DNA of 64,000 bases, taken from NCBI RefSeq assembly GCF_018873765.1, contig NC_057925.1, forward strand, positions 11,543,568-11,607,567, written 5' to 3'. The notes under the pieces are model-generated. The model did not search any database, was not told where the DNA came from, and saw only the letters and a program-made list of their open reading frames with translations. Each line of letters begins with the position of its first letter. Position 1 is the stretch's first letter. Shown in pieces: positions 33,555 through 44,756 of this stretch. Origin of the DNA: Telopea speciosissima (taxonomy: Eukaryota; Streptophyta; Magnoliopsida; Proteales; Proteaceae). A program made the position numbers and the translations under genes.

Positions 33555-34166
33555 CTACCTTGCATAGTGCAGATCACAGAAACTTTGGTCAAGCACTACT
33601 TGCACATTCCCCACCCTCCTATTATTTATCCATGTGTACTTGTTGCCTATTGAGTGAATCAGAATCAGAGCTGCCGCCTCTAACATGGCTGCGAACTCCT
33701 CTACAGAGCCTATGTTGAAAATACCCGGGCCTCTTTTATCTCCTGCATAAAGGTAAGCATTGAAATCACCAATAACTAGCCAAGGGCAAGCCATACCTGC
33801 AATCGATGCCAGGTCAACCCATAGCTGGCTTCTAGCTGCCCTAAAACAGCTCGCATGAACCACTAAGATAATATTACTCAACCCATTTAATTCTACTCTC
33901 ATGGAGATATGTTGCTCAGATTTCTTGATCACCACTGGCCGATGCAGTCCCATCTTCCATAGGCACCAAATATTGCCAGGGTCCTCTTCACGTTCATTTG
34001 AAATAAGGTCCGAGTACATCCCCAACGAAGTGATAAAACGACGAGCACCAATCTTAGGCTCAGCCAAGCATAAAAAATCCGGATTATGTTCCTTCACTAA
34101 AGCTCGCAGATGTGCTCTAGCTTTACTCTTACCCGCCCCCCTGATGTTCCAAAAGAGGCAACGCAT
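33555..34166 (-). pseudogene. LINE ORF2 endonuclease domain
   Basis: The frame starts MRCLFWNIRGAGKSKARAHL three bases after the ORF1 stop and contains CLAEPKI, WLVIGDFNAYL and FNIGSVEEFA. This matches the apurinic endonuclease-like domain of L1: the Asn of WN.RG, the catalytic Glu and the GDFN motif. The domain nicks target DNA to start target-primed reverse transcription. Confidence 0.9.
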
Positions 34167-34168
34167 GT

Positions 34169-35707
34169 TCAGAACTCTTTAGAATTTTCCTGGTGCTGAG
34201 ATACAACACCACGTTGTTGAGCGAGGCTTCTAGCAACAGAGTTGGCTTCAAGTGCACCTTTCCCTCTACGTCGTGCGCCTGTGATGATATTGCCTTGTTC
34301 AATATGCCTTTCCCTTACTTGGCGCCTGTGTGGGGCCTCCAAGAAAAGTTCTGTTCCTTCGCTTTTATCCTCTTGTGAATGATCTACATGAACTACCACA
34401 GCTGTCCTACCATTGTCGCGACATTCAATTTGAATAGGAGTGGGCCGGTTCACATCATGTGAAGCCTCAGCCTGGTCCAAAGAACTAGATCGGGGAGTAG
34501 AATCTACTCTCAAACTAATCCCATCTGAACCACCATGCACATGTGATAATGGTGTCTCAACTACCACCGTGTTTGAACGTGATGCCGAAGAAGTAGGCAT
34601 GCTAGGTTGAACTCCCTGTAAATTCTCCTTCCCAGCTGCCAAAACCACAACAGTTTGCACCAAATCCGTAGCCTGCATCATTGTTTCCTTATTAGAGTCC
34701 AAAACCAACTTTGCTTCCCCCACCGCCCTGACCCCTGCCGGCGAGCTCCCTGAAACACCCTCGACTGCAGCCGATGATTCTCTAGGACGCCACTCCTGTC
34801 GGTGTGAAATGCACTGGCCTTGCCTCTCGTCATTAATGGCATCAGGCATGCCATCATCATGCTCCATCTCGCGGCTTCTGCAATGTTCCTCTCGATCCCC
34901 ATACCGATGACATCGAGTTGGCGGATCCTCAAACACAACTTTCTGCTTGAAGACATACATCTCCATGGACCCCTCCTGTTCCTGTTCAACATAAACTTCC
35001 TCGACCTGAGGCACAGAGTCATCTACATCCACACACACTCTCGCATAATGCCCAAAGTGCAAATTCTTAGTTCTTCTGTCAATGGCGATCGGCCTCCCCA
35101 CCACCTTTGCGATCAATAGAATAATATCCTCATGCCAGTATTCTTGCGGCAAGCCTGGAAAACGAATCCAGGTTAATCTGTTTGTGATAGCCTGATCATC
35201 AACCATGAAGTCTTTTCTCCACTGCTGGAACCTCAGGGTTTGTCCATCCACGCGAATAGGACTTCTTCTCCAGATGCATGTCATGTCCTCTGCATTGTGA
35301 AATCTGAAGATAATGAATCCCTTGCTTAACGACTTCATTGAAACTCCTTCTTTCAAACCCCAGTTCCTCACTACATCTTGAACCTTGTCCATCGTGGTAA
35401 ACCTAAAGTTCAGCCTTCCCAGGAGCGTGAACTTAAGCATGTTCAACTGTTCCACGTACGCAGCTTGGGGAATCTTGATCCTCGTGAGTAACCCATCTAG
35501 AACTGGGGCCGGCAGACTCTCAATCTCAGGTAGCAAAGGTCGTGTCACATTCGCATAAGACCTTGCAATCACCTCTGCAACCTTAGGCTGATGCAGCAAA
35601 GTAGGAAAACCTAGGAAGCCCCCAATGTCAAACACAGCTGGTCCTGGGCATCCCCCAATCTCTCTCTGCCTGTCATGCAAAATGCTCCACCAATTGCAGC
35701 CATCCAA
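34169..35707 (-). CDS. LINE ORF1 protein
   Basis: The open frame of 512 codons begins MDGCNWWSILHD. The region around residues 75-190 (KFTLLGRLNFRF, SLSKGFIIFRFHNAEDM, TNRLTWIRFPGLPQEYW) matches the DUF4283/LINE ORF1 nucleic-acid-binding region. A zinc-knuckle position (RCHRYGDREEHC) has lost its second Cys, so binding may be impaired. The C-terminal half is low in conserved motifs. The stop is followed after 3 bases by ORF2. The frame is intact, yet the element as a whole is dead because ORF2 is broken. Confidence 0.82.
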   Translation of the reverse strand: MDGCNWWSILHDRQREIGGCPGPAVFDIGGFLGFPTLLHQPKVAEVIARSYANVTRPLLPEIESLPAPVLDGLLTRIKIPQAAYVEQLNMLKFTLLGRLNFRFTTMDKVQDVVRNWGLKEGVSMKSLSKGFIIFRFHNAEDMTCIWRRSPIRVDGQTLRFQQWRKDFMVDDQAITNRLTWIRFPGLPQEYWHEDIILLIAKVVGRPIAIDRRTKNLHFGHYARVCVDVDDSVPQVEEVYVEQEQEGSMEMYVFKQKVVFEDPPTRCHRYGDREEHCRSREMEHDDGMPDAINDERQGQCISHRQEWRPRESSAAVEGVSGSSPAGVRAVGEAKLVLDSNKETMMQATDLVQTVVVLAAGKENLQGVQPSMPTSSASRSNTVVVETPLSHVHGGSDGISLRVDSTPRSSSLDQAEASHDVNRPTPIQIECRDNGRTAVVVHVDHSQEDKSEGTELFLEAPHRRQVRERHIEQGNIITGARRRGKGALEANSVARSLAQQRGVVSQHQENSKEF

Positions 35708-35742
35708 AAATTCTCCCCTTCAATCACGTCAATCATGTGGGG

Positions 35743-36714
35743 TAATGATTACAAAAATTACTTTTTAAGCTTAAAATTTCTCTTCCATTCCTATCTTGGC
35801 TAGGAGGGGTTTGAAATAGTAATATGATACCTGGAGAACTATGAGTTTTTGCAAGAATGAAATGTATAAACAAGTTTCGAGGAAACTGAATTAGCAACCA
35901 GATCGTCCTCAGCCAATTCCAGCCAAAATCAATCAATTTTTTGAATCGGGAAGTGAATCCAGCCGATTCCAATCCAATTCGACCGAAATCGGAGATAATC
36001 CAATTCCTCAAACAATGTGTGTACACGTTGCACCAAATCAAAACTTCATCCTAAGGGTGTCAATTCAGTACCGAAACCATTTACGAAACCAGTACCGTAC
36101 CATATTACCCTACCATACGATATAGAATACAATTTGGTATGGTTTTGGTATGAGAAAATGGTATCGTACTCAGCACAAGATTGGCATGGAGGTTGATACC
36201 GGCGGTACATACCGATATCGTACCGAATTATGTAATACCGGTACCGTACCATATTATCGGCATATATTCTTATATATATACTAATTTATGTATAATAAAT
36301 AATATATATAAGTATATAAGTATTAAATATATAAAATAGTTGCCAACCCAGAAGTCATATATCTATTAAAATAAATATAAGATAAAATCAAAAGTAAAAA
36401 ACGTAAGAAAATCAAAGACTAAGAATAGTAGAAGAAAGGATTGTTGTTGAACTCTCAAGTCTCAACCCTAACCCTCATCAACAAAATGGTAAAAAAGTCA
36501 ACTGATAGTCAAAAATTCGTATTCGATCCGCGTTTATATCCATTTAAGAGAACCCATATTTAAAAAGTCACTATCCGAAAAATATCTGAATCCGACCGAA
36601 AACTAATAGGATATCATCCGAATATGTCCAAATATAATCAGATACGAATGTGATAATGTCACTATCCAACCGAATTCGATCTGTTTACATCCTTAACAAC
36701 AAATACTATTCCTC
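35743..36714. other. Spacer holding two MITE-like fragments
   Basis: 36051-36250 starts AAGGGTGTCAATTC and has many 'ggtaccg/cggtacc'-type repeats, resembling hAT-type MITE ends; no matching right end was found. 36500-36698 ends TTTACATCCTTA and matches the right part of the MITE at 11861-12136 ('gaattcgatc.gtttacatcc'). Between them is AT-rich DNA with 'tatata' runs. No gene is visible. Confidence 0.55.
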
Positions 36715-37047
36715 TTATTTTTCATAACACCACATCATATAAAAGGAAATTAATTTGAGCTTGGCTTTCGGATTTCAAGTCGACAATGGAGATCAAACTG
36801 GAGAAATAACATTGCACCCAGAAATCTAGATCTCATAAGATATTTGAATCTAAATTTTCCTAATTAGTGGCTAAAGCTTCAGAGATGGAAATAAGAGGAT
36901 ATAGAGGCAAGAATTTTAAATATTTGGACAGATTAAATGAAATTGGAGGAAAGAAAGGCCTATAAATCCACCTTCTTTAACCTCAATTCTGTGTCAATTG
37001 AGTCCAAAGAAGAACAGTTTCTCAATTTCTCTTATTTTTTCAGTGAG
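36715..37047 (+). promoter_or_regulatory. Upstream region of the intact MADS gene
   Basis: The region is conserved with 16230-16714 and 44400-44756. TATAAATC at 36961-36968 is placed like the TATAAATT of copy A, 87 bases before the ATG at 37048. The segment between TATA box and ATG is also related between the two copies ('gtccaaagaa', 'tttttcagtgagatgg'). Promoter activity is inferred from position and conservation. Confidence 0.65.
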
Positions 37048-37719
37048 ATGGCAGGGAAACGAAGCTTGGGTCGTCAGAAGATTGAGATCAAGAGGATCAA
37101 TTGTGAGGCTTCTCGACAGGTTACCTTCTCCAAACGCCGGGCAGGCCTTTTCAAAAAAGCGAGTGAGCTCTGTACTCTGTGTGCTGCCGAGATAGCCATA
37201 ATTGTCTTTTCTCTTGCAGGGAAGGTGTATTCCTTTGGCCACCCAAATGTGGGGTCCATCATTGAAAGGTTCCTCACTGTAAACAATCCGCCACAGGAAG
37301 CCGTTGTGTTGCCTCTTGTGGTTGCTCACCGTGCAGCCAGTGTTCGAGAGCTCAACCGAAAGTATACAGAGGTGCTCAACCGAAAGGAAACAGAGACGAA
37401 GCGAGCCGAGGCATTCAACCGATCGACCGCAGAAGCGAAGCAGAGCGAACCATGGTGGGAAGCACCCATTGAAAATATGAGATTGCTTGAGCTGCATCAG
37501 TTGCAAATTTGTATTGAGGAAATTAACCAGACTATGACGAAACGGGTTGAAGAGCTTTTGGCCAAAGCTGCTGTTACCTCCCCTTTCTTATCTATCAATC
37601 CAATGGGAATGGTGGATCATTTTGCAGCAACAAGAGCTACCCCAAATCCAAATAATGCTTCTTTAATCATCCCTCATGGACATGGTTATCGTCTTAGTCT
37701 TGGACGTGGTCTTTTCTGA
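37048..37719 (+). CDS. Type I (M-alpha, AGL62-like) MADS-box transcription factor B
   Basis: The intronless frame of 223 codons starts at the ATG used by the paralogue at 16715; an in-frame upstream Met is inside the conserved 5' flank and is not preferred. Residues 8-67 form the MADS domain ([56 protein letters not shown]), which binds CArG-like DNA and dimerises. Residues about 100-175 are charged and probably coiled ([34 protein letters not shown]). The end, [11 protein letters not shown], resembles the Gly-rich tail of AGL62-like proteins. In Arabidopsis, members control endosperm development in the nucleus; the role here is inferred. This is the only intact MADS copy in the window. Confidence 0.9.
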   Translation: MAGKRSLGRQKIEIKRINCEASRQVTFSKRRAGLFKKASELCTLCAAEIAIIVFSLAGKVYSFGHPNVGSIIERFLTVNNPPQEAVVLPLVVAHRAASVRELNRKYTEVLNRKETETKRAEAFNRSTAEAKQSEPWWEAPIENMRLLELHQLQICIEEINQTMTKRVEELLAKAAVTSPFLSINPMGMVDHFAATRATPNPNNASLIIPHGHGYRLSLGRGLF

Positions 37720-37989
37720 ACTACTCTTCTTCTTCTTCTTCTTATTCTTCTCTCTCTTTCTGTCTATCTGTATAGTTCCCTTATAGGTCATCTATGTAAA
37801 CAAAGGATCGACTTATGAATAATATTGCATGGATTTTTAATCTCGAATCCTGATATATATGGACTCTTATCTCCAATGGCATGAGGACATGCATAACAAG
37901 GTTGGACCAGAGAGTGGTCTAAGAAGTAAGAACCCTCAATCCGGTCGGACCCTCGACTGTAGCCTCATGCTAGAATCATGCCTAAGGAA
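37720..37989. other. 3' flank of the MADS gene B
   Basis: A CT-rich stretch ('ttcttcttcttcttattctt') follows the stop and probably belongs to the 3' untranslated region. From about 37860 the sequence probably belongs to the gypsy leader that continues at 41180 after the solo LTR. Confidence 0.5.
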
Positions 37990-37994
37990 CTTTG

Positions 37995-39869
37995 TGTTGG
38001 CTTTATGTGTCCATCAAACCCGGTTTGGTATGGTTCAATCTGGTTTATTTTGTATTGAACTTTTATACATTTTGGTTTAATATCATCACATGCGATATAA
38101 ACTTTTTTGAGTGTTATGTGTCCTTAAGTTTTACTTAAAATGGTAGTCACGACTAGGGTTTGGGCTGGGCACCCTTATCATATGATGGTCACATTGGGTA
38201 TGCCTAAACTTGTTGATGTCAGGGTACGAATGTGAGTGCACATAATGTTGTGCATTGGAGAAGAATCTACTTTGCAAATTACCTCATGTATTACTGCAAG
38301 ATGTAGGATGGGATAGACATGTGATAGACATGTGTCACCGAGGCCCTGTACCTGAGAGGACCTTGTCACTGCAAAAAGTGACTGCATTCTTTGGATCATC
38401 AATGACTAAGATGCAACAGAGTCAAAGCCGATGTTCTGGGAATGCATGAGCATTTCGTGAGTGAGAGTGTTACTCAACATGGTCACCACTGCCCAATTGG
38501 GGAACAATATCAAAATAGAGATTGTCTGTGGATGGTCGGATCAGAATCTGGATCCAATGCCGTTTTAGAAATGGTTCTTGTAAAACCTATTTTAGGCTAA
38601 AAGGTCGCCAGTACGTACACAAAAATAATTTGACAGTTCGTTCTTCCATTGATAACCATTGATTTAACTTATCCAATCACAGGCGTTGAACTATTTACCT
38701 GAGACCGGCTACAACCTGATCTCTCCCTCCTTCCCCAAAGACGACAGCCCAATTCCTACAGTCCCCTTCCCCACCTCCCTCTTCATCTCTCTCTCTCTCT
38801 CGTTTCTTACAGTGAACAACAAAGAAGCATTATGACTCTTCAGTGACATGAAAAGGAAGCAGATATCTTCTTCTATCTATACCTATAGATCGTTGATTTG
38901 TAATTTAAGAGAGTTGGGAAGTTGGGGTTGGCACAGATTTCTCTGTCTTTGCCAAGTTGCATAGCTTGCGGGAACCGAGAACAAATTGATTTCATGAGAA
39001 ATGGTGCGAAAAGGAGACGATTTCTCATGAAATCAATCTATTGTGGTGACCTTCGGGCTACTACTCCTCCAAAAAAGTGATGTGATATTTTGAGCTTGTG
39101 CTCCGAAGCAGAGGTAGGTGGATGAAATGCAACTGAGTTCAGAGGCTACTGGCTCCTATCCTCTCCAATCCTACTATCAATCCATTAGTTATCTTTGGTT
39201 CAATTGAGAGTACAAGGACATCTTCTTCTTCACCCTTTATTGAGCAGCCCCAAGGCATACATCTACGAATCACAAACATTAATTTTAGAAAATTCAATCG
39301 AATGATAAATTGTTTTATTTGAAGGCTCTCTCAAAGTTCATCTGCCTCTTATTTGGCCAACCTCCCTTGTTAATGAGAAGGGGCAAATCAATCACTAGCT
39401 GTTGCTTTGTTGTCTGGTAGATAGCAATTAACATCTTCCCCTGTTTTCTCCTTTTCATCTATAAAACATCTTTACCCTAGTTAGATCATTATTGTGAAAT
39501 GTAATGTGTTTCTCTGTTCAGTTTGGTTGTTCGATTTGATTTTAGGAACTCCGAATCGACAACGCTACCATCTATTGCAAGCAAGAATAGAATGCCATCT
39601 TTCCATCTTACTAAAATGGAAAAGAATCAACCAGCCACTTGAATTTGCCTGGGAGAGATGCAAATAAGTGGGATGGGAGGGGATGCAAAAGCATAAGGTG
39701 GGAGGGAATGCTGAGGCACAGAGCGGGCAGAGAGGTGTTTCTGGCTTTCTGCAAGGTTCATGGCTAAGGTAAGGAGGGAGATGTAGAGAGCTAGGGTTGG
39801 GAAGGGGGAGAGACAAAGAGAGAAGGCTGGGAGAGAGATGCAAATAGGTCGATGGGAAGAGAAGGGTTG

Positions 39870-39924
<55 letters not shown>

Positions 39925-41174
39925 CACGAGGCTCTCACTATAAGAGCCAAGAACCTGTCACTAAGTGAAACTTCATGAACGGCTAAGATCAACTTTATAC
40001 CTAATCTATGATTACAGTATAAGAACGCAAGAATTAGTTGGCAGAATGTACGTACTGCCACCGGTCACCCTAAATTATATGTAGTTTTATTTGAAAATAT
40101 TTTATCATGTTTTGCGAGATCTGATCATGTACACAAATGCTCCCATATGGACATGTTCTATGGAATTGGGTTTGGCAGGACATGTGTACATGCCGTAGAT
40201 TCCATAATGATGATGTTGATTAGTGGTGGGTTGGTACATAATAATTTATTATTATGTGAGGGTATAATTGGAATTTGCTAATTAATTAATTAATTATTTA
40301 ATTTAGTTGATGTGGTGCTAATTATTATTTATCTATTAAATATAAAATAAATAATTAATTAAATATTTCCTATTAGATTTTGCTTCTTCACCAATTAGAA
40401 GCCCATCAGGTTTAAACAGGTTCAAGTCAATGTGGAGAGAGAGTGTCACTCTCACTGGGATTTCAAAGATAGGGTTTTGGAAACCCATATTATAAAAACA
40501 CACCAAAAGGAGGGGGGGAGGGGGCGAAAAAGGCTTGTACGTTTCTGGCTCCCTTCCCCCTTGGATGGTTTTGGCTCCCTTTCTCTCTCTCCTTCTTCTT
40601 GCTCTCTAGCTTTTGAGAGTTAGGGTTTTGGAAACCCATATCGATGCTTGAAGATTTGAAGAAGAAGATTTTGGATTGACTTGGAGAACCTTGGCAGCAC
40701 CATTGGAGGTTCAAGTTTGTTTACCTAGTGTGCTCATTAGAGGAATAACCACTATCTATTGGAGGAGCAACACTTGAGGCTCAACAGGTTAGTAAGTTCT
40801 TGTTAATTTCTCTTGTTTTTAATTATATGATAATCATAGGATGCGAAAGAAACCCGAATCAATCTCTTTACGTTGCGCATTCGGGTATGGGATGGATCCC
40901 TCTTTTCATGGGATGGAAAAGAGATGAGTTTTCTGTCTCTTATGGATCCCATAATTTTATGGGATAAGAAAGAGAAGGATTGGGTATTGGTTTTTCCTAC
41001 CAAACCCTAAATGGGTTACACCAGGGTTCCCATGGGCAACTGTGGGCAACCCTAAAATTTAATAGGGCACCTACGACCATGGGTTAACCCAGGAGGTATA
41101 AAACCCTAATTGTTTTATAATTGGTTTCCCAGGGAAATTAGGAGATGATCCCATGGACTGCTATTTGACTAACA
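37995..41174 (+). mobile_element. Solo LTR of the copia-2 family, interrupted by a 1.5-kb insertion
   Basis: 37995-38601 and 40070-41174 align with the two halves of the copia-2 LTR (anchors 'atgtgtccatcaaacccgg', 'gggtttgggctgggcaccct', 'aggagcaacacttgaggctc'). They start TGTTGG and end TAACA. The target duplication CTTTG is perfect (37990-37994 and 41175-41179). No internal region or second LTR is present, so LTR-LTR recombination removed the body. A TATAAAAA at 40491-40498 sits where the family TATA box is. It is clearly more diverged than the two copia-2 LTRs are from each other, so it is older. Confidence 0.88.
38602..40069. mobile_element. Insertion inside the solo LTR with inverted ends
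   Basis: The 1468-bp segment has no counterpart in the copia-2 LTR. Its ends carry inverted copies of CAGTACGTAC (38609-38618) and GTACGTACTG (40049-40058). Possible target duplications CTAAA flank it (38597-38601 and 40070-40074). It has no supported gene; it includes a (GA)n run at 39880-39922. This is a candidate non-autonomous DNA transposon. The inner motif is itself nearly palindromic, so the inverted-repeat evidence is only moderate. Confidence 0.5.
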
Positions 41175-41221
41175 CTTTGCATGTGGTATGCCAAGAGCAC
41201 AATCACTGACATTACTGACAA

Positions 41222-42782
41222 ATGTCCCCCAACCACAGTGATAGTCGCCGTGAACATCCAAGAGAGGCACTTCCTCGTAATGAGGGAGTAGATCCCAATG
41301 CTCCGATCACCCAAAGTCAATTTGCTGCCATGGGAGAGAGACTGGAACTATTAATGAGGATAATGCTATAGAATGGTGAACAATAGAGACACAAGACTCA
41401 CGATCCTCAACACCATCGCGACCAACTTCAAGTGGAGGGAAACAACAACTCAAATTCCAGCAGATATGGTGGAAACCAGTAAACCACCACCCCTCCCGCA
41501 TGAGCAACCACATCTAGGAAATCAATCGGATCGAGCCAAGCATCTTCAACAGCATCCTCATCCACAAGTACTACCTAGGAACAATCAACAACCGGGCAAC
41601 CAAAAAGAGATCCTCCAACGTAGAATTCCAGTGATAGGAAATCAACACAACTTCGCTGAAAAAATAGAAGAACTACAAAAACAAATGAAAAGATCCAAAG
41701 GGACCAAGATCCCCAACCGAAGGGAGCTACTAATCTAAATTTCTCCAATGAGACAACACTCTCCGACAAAATAATGAGGGCTCCCCTTCCTCGAGGGTTC
41801 AAGATGGGCTCGATCGGAAGTTACGACAGAACCTTAGATCTAATGGAACACCTCAAAAATTTCAAGACCATGATGCTGCTCCATGGCACTCGAGATCCAA
41901 TTATGTGAAGAGCCTTCCCTGTCACACTCACCTTTAGAGCCAGAGCCTGGTTCGACCGTCTAAAACCAAGGTCAGTGAATAACTTTACTGAGTTGGGAAA
42001 TATTTTCATTGGCAATTATACGAAAAATATTGCAAGCTTATCAACAATTCAGCAACGGAAAGGAGAATCCCTTCGCTCTTACTTGATGTGCTTCAACAAA
42101 GAAGACATGGAAGTGGAGAACCTTCCCTATAACAAAGCTAAATGCTCTAAAGGAAAGTGTCAGGAATACTCTACTACTATATCCATTGTAAAGAAAAGTC
42201 CAAAAACTATGGATGACTTCATGGTGTGCTGTGATAAATACATCAGGTGGAAGAAGCTCTAGCTACTACCAATGAACAGGAAGCTGGCCAGGACTCCAAA
42301 AGGAGAGATCCTGATGATAGGGAAACAAGGTCTGACTACAGGAAGAAGTACCAACCTAATCCAAGTTTGAGCCAGTATGGGAATTCCCCTCGAGTAGAGA
42401 GATTCATCACACTCAATCGTAGGAGATCAAAGATTTTAATGCAGATAGAAGGAACCAACCTCCTTTGACAACCCGAGAGGATACAAATGGATCCAGCCAA
42501 AAGGGATGGATCGATGTCTCTACCACGACCGTGACACAGATGACTACTATCACTTAAGGGCCGAGATAGAAAGATTGATCCAAAGATGCTATCGAAGGGA
42601 TTTCATCGCCAATCCCAACCTCCAACAAGATAGGCTGATCAATAGAATACCCGAAAGACTCAATCAACGGGGTCAACTGGGTTGAAGAGATAATCCACGA
42701 TCCAACAGGGAATATAACCAAAGGAGAGACATGCAAAGGGAACATTGAAAAGGAGGTCATGAACAAGAGAGGCATAGGGACA

Positions 42783-42823
<41 letters not shown>

Positions 42824-42830
42824 AGGTAAT
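41222..42830 (+). pseudogene. gag: Second Ty3/gypsy gag remnant
   Basis: From ATG 41222 the frame begins MSPNHSDSRREHPREALPRN and runs to TAG near 41369. Further pieces carry IMRAPLPRGFKM and MEHLKNFKTMMLLHGTRDPIM followed by a TGA (41905-41910 region), then RAFPVTLTFRARAWFDRLKP, ESLRSYLMCFNKE and YHDRDTDDYYHLRAEIERLI. The order matches the plant gypsy gag core and its degenerate zinc-binding end. It resembles the gag remnant at 11031-12723. A (GA)n run (42785-42822) ends the recognisable part. The solo LTR lies in its leader. Confidence 0.82.
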
Positions 42831-42899
42831 AGAAAGGGTCCAAGAAGCCCCCAGCAAGGGTGATAACCACAATAAATGGAGGTCCAATAGCAAGTAGGA

Positions 42900-43240
42900 G
42901 ACCCAACAATTATAAGAAGGCATATGCGAGGAGAAATAGGAGGGAGGCTCAAATATCAAAGTAAGACATGAGAAATAGGAGGGAGGATCAAATATCAAAG
43001 TAGGACATTGGAAATAGGAGGGAGAGTCAGTATAGAGCACAAACACACACACACACACAAATGGTCATATTGGGGTTGTTTTTTGTTTTTTTTTTTTTTT
43101 TTTTTTTGTAAATCCAACTACAGGTGAGGCCTTGAGTATTCGTATGTGTCTAGTTATCATCATCGCCATGGGTGGGTGGGTTGGTGGCAATTTTTAGCAT
43201 CTATACTAATATATCCAAGGATGCTTAAAGAGGTCCCAAT
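42900..43240. repeat. Block duplicated from 15640-15960
   Basis: The block has the same anchors as the left copy ('ggagggaggctcaaatatca', 'ggatgcttaaagaggtccca'). A local 57-base unit beginning 'gaaataggagggag' is repeated about three times (42930-43030). It also holds an (AC)n run (43043-43060) and a T-run (43078-43107). Confidence 0.8.
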
Positions 43241-43744
43241 ATTTGGAAGATAACTTTTTTTTTTTTTCTCCCTCTTAATTAGAATGGAAATTAAACTGTC
43301 TTATGTGATACCATATATATCTGTTACCATACACAGTCCGGTGATGGATCGCCTAGGTAGTTACTATGTTTCTGATCAAATCATACCTAAAAGAAAGTAA
43401 AAACAATATCATTGCATATATCCTATTACATTCCTAAAGAGCACCATAGTTATTCCCAAACAAGGTTCATGCATTGTTGACAAATCCAAAACTAGAAGAG
43501 TAATAAGTTCGTGATCTAGTGAACCTTGCGCGAAAAAATTGGACGACCCGAATTTTATCCGAATAAATTCGTCACGAAAGAAAAAAAAAAACCATTTATG
43601 GATAATGCCCTGCTGCAAGTACGTGCAAATGAACGTACATTTGAGATGTGACAACCTGTCCTATTTGTTTTCATAAATACCCCCTCCTCCACTTGTAAAT
43701 GGCAAAAATCGGACAGGTGATTTACCTCTCACATATATGTGCAC

Positions 43745-44301
43745 CTAGGGCTGCAACAGGTCGGGTTGGGCCAGGTTTTACAAAACCCTAGCCCAATCCT
43801 GAGTCACCATAGCTGGGCCCAAACCCAGCCCGACCCTTACTCAGGGCCTAAAAAATCCAACCCTGACCCACCCTCAGGGTCGGGCCGGGCTGAACCTGAT
43901 TGGCCCTGATCACGGGGAGGGCGACGGAAATGCATGGGCTGGAATGGACCGGGGAGAAAATTATCAATTTCACGTAAAATAAAACTATAATAAAATGTAT
44001 TATATCACTTATTTTCTTCATATATAATATATTATATAACAAAAAGTATGTGGGTGACGTTCAAAGTTTATAATATATATATTATATCAATATATATTTT
44101 ATAGTATAACTTAAAACAAGGTTGGACCAAGCCGAGCCAGGCTTAGCCCAAGCCCTCAGCCCTAACCCAACCCAACCCTAACTCTGGGCTAGAAATTTTC
44201 AGCCCTGACCCACCCTTAGGGCCAAATATCTCAGCCCAGACCTTGTTCGGGCTCAGGTGGGCTAGGGCGGGTTCGTGCCGATAGGGCCATACTTGCACCC
44301 G
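43745..44301. mobile_element. hAT-like MITE rich in GGGCC/GGCCC motifs
   Basis: The left end CTAGGGCTGCAAC and the right end CTTGCACCCG form imperfect inverted repeats. The 9-base flanks TATGTGCAC (43736-43744) and TATGTACAC (44302-44310) look like a target duplication with one mismatch. The interior alternates 'gggtcgggc' and 'gcccgaccc'-like units and could fold into hairpins. This structure is known from plant hAT-type MITEs. Confidence 0.6.
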
Positions 44302-44399
44302 TATGTACACCTGCATGTACATGCAAAGGAACCGAACTCACTGCTGCCTCATCGAGCATGGGTTTTCACAGTTTAACAGTTAACCATTGAAGGTTTAGG

Positions 44400-44756
44400 C
44401 GAGTAATCTCAGATTTTACCTTAACAGATATTCCCCTTCCTTTTCCATAACACCACATCATATAGAAGGAAATAAATATAATTTATTTTTTGGTAAAAAG
44501 GGAAATAAATATGAGCTTGGTTTTCGGATTTCAAGTCGAGAATGGCAACAAACTGGAGAAATAAGATTGCCAACCAAGAAAACAAGATCTCATAAAAATT
44601 TTGAATCTAAATTTTGCTAATTAGTGGCTAAATCTCTTATGTTTGTTACCAAAACTAAAAATTATAAAAAAAAGTAAAGTTTCAAAGAAGGAAATAAGAT
44701 GAAATATATTCGGACAGCTTCGAGAGATTAAATTTATATTGAAGGAAACACTGAAC
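44400..44756 (+). promoter_or_regulatory. Orphan copy of the MADS promoter region
   Basis: The region matches 16240-16600 ('cacatcatata.aaggaaat', 'tcggatttcaagtcgagaat', 'ttcggacagctt.gagag'). The match stops just before the TATA box and MADS gene would begin. Copia RNase H sequence follows directly at 44757. The gene itself has been replaced or lost. Confidence 0.7.

Larger units (their letters stand above)
29910..35732 (-). mobile_element. Near full-length plant L1-type LINE
   Basis: The element lies on the minus strand. It ends in a 10-base T-run at 29910-29919 (its poly-A tail) and is flanked by the target duplication TCATGTGGGG (29900-29909 and 35733-35742). It contains ORF1 with a DUF4283-like region and a damaged zinc knuckle, then ORF2 with endonuclease, reverse transcriptase, a zf-RVT region and an RNase H domain. 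ORF1 is open. ORF2 is broken by stops and frameshifts, so the element is dead but recent enough to keep its target duplication. Confidence 0.93.

Noticed and set aside
36937..37047. Upstream in-frame ATG of the MADS gene
   Set aside because: The added residues fall in the conserved 5' flank across the TATA box, and paralogue A starts at the ATG equivalent to 37048.
39565..40061. Minus-strand frames rich in Ser and Leu
   Set aside because: They read across the (GA)n run and have no homology; they lie in the insertion inside the solo LTR.
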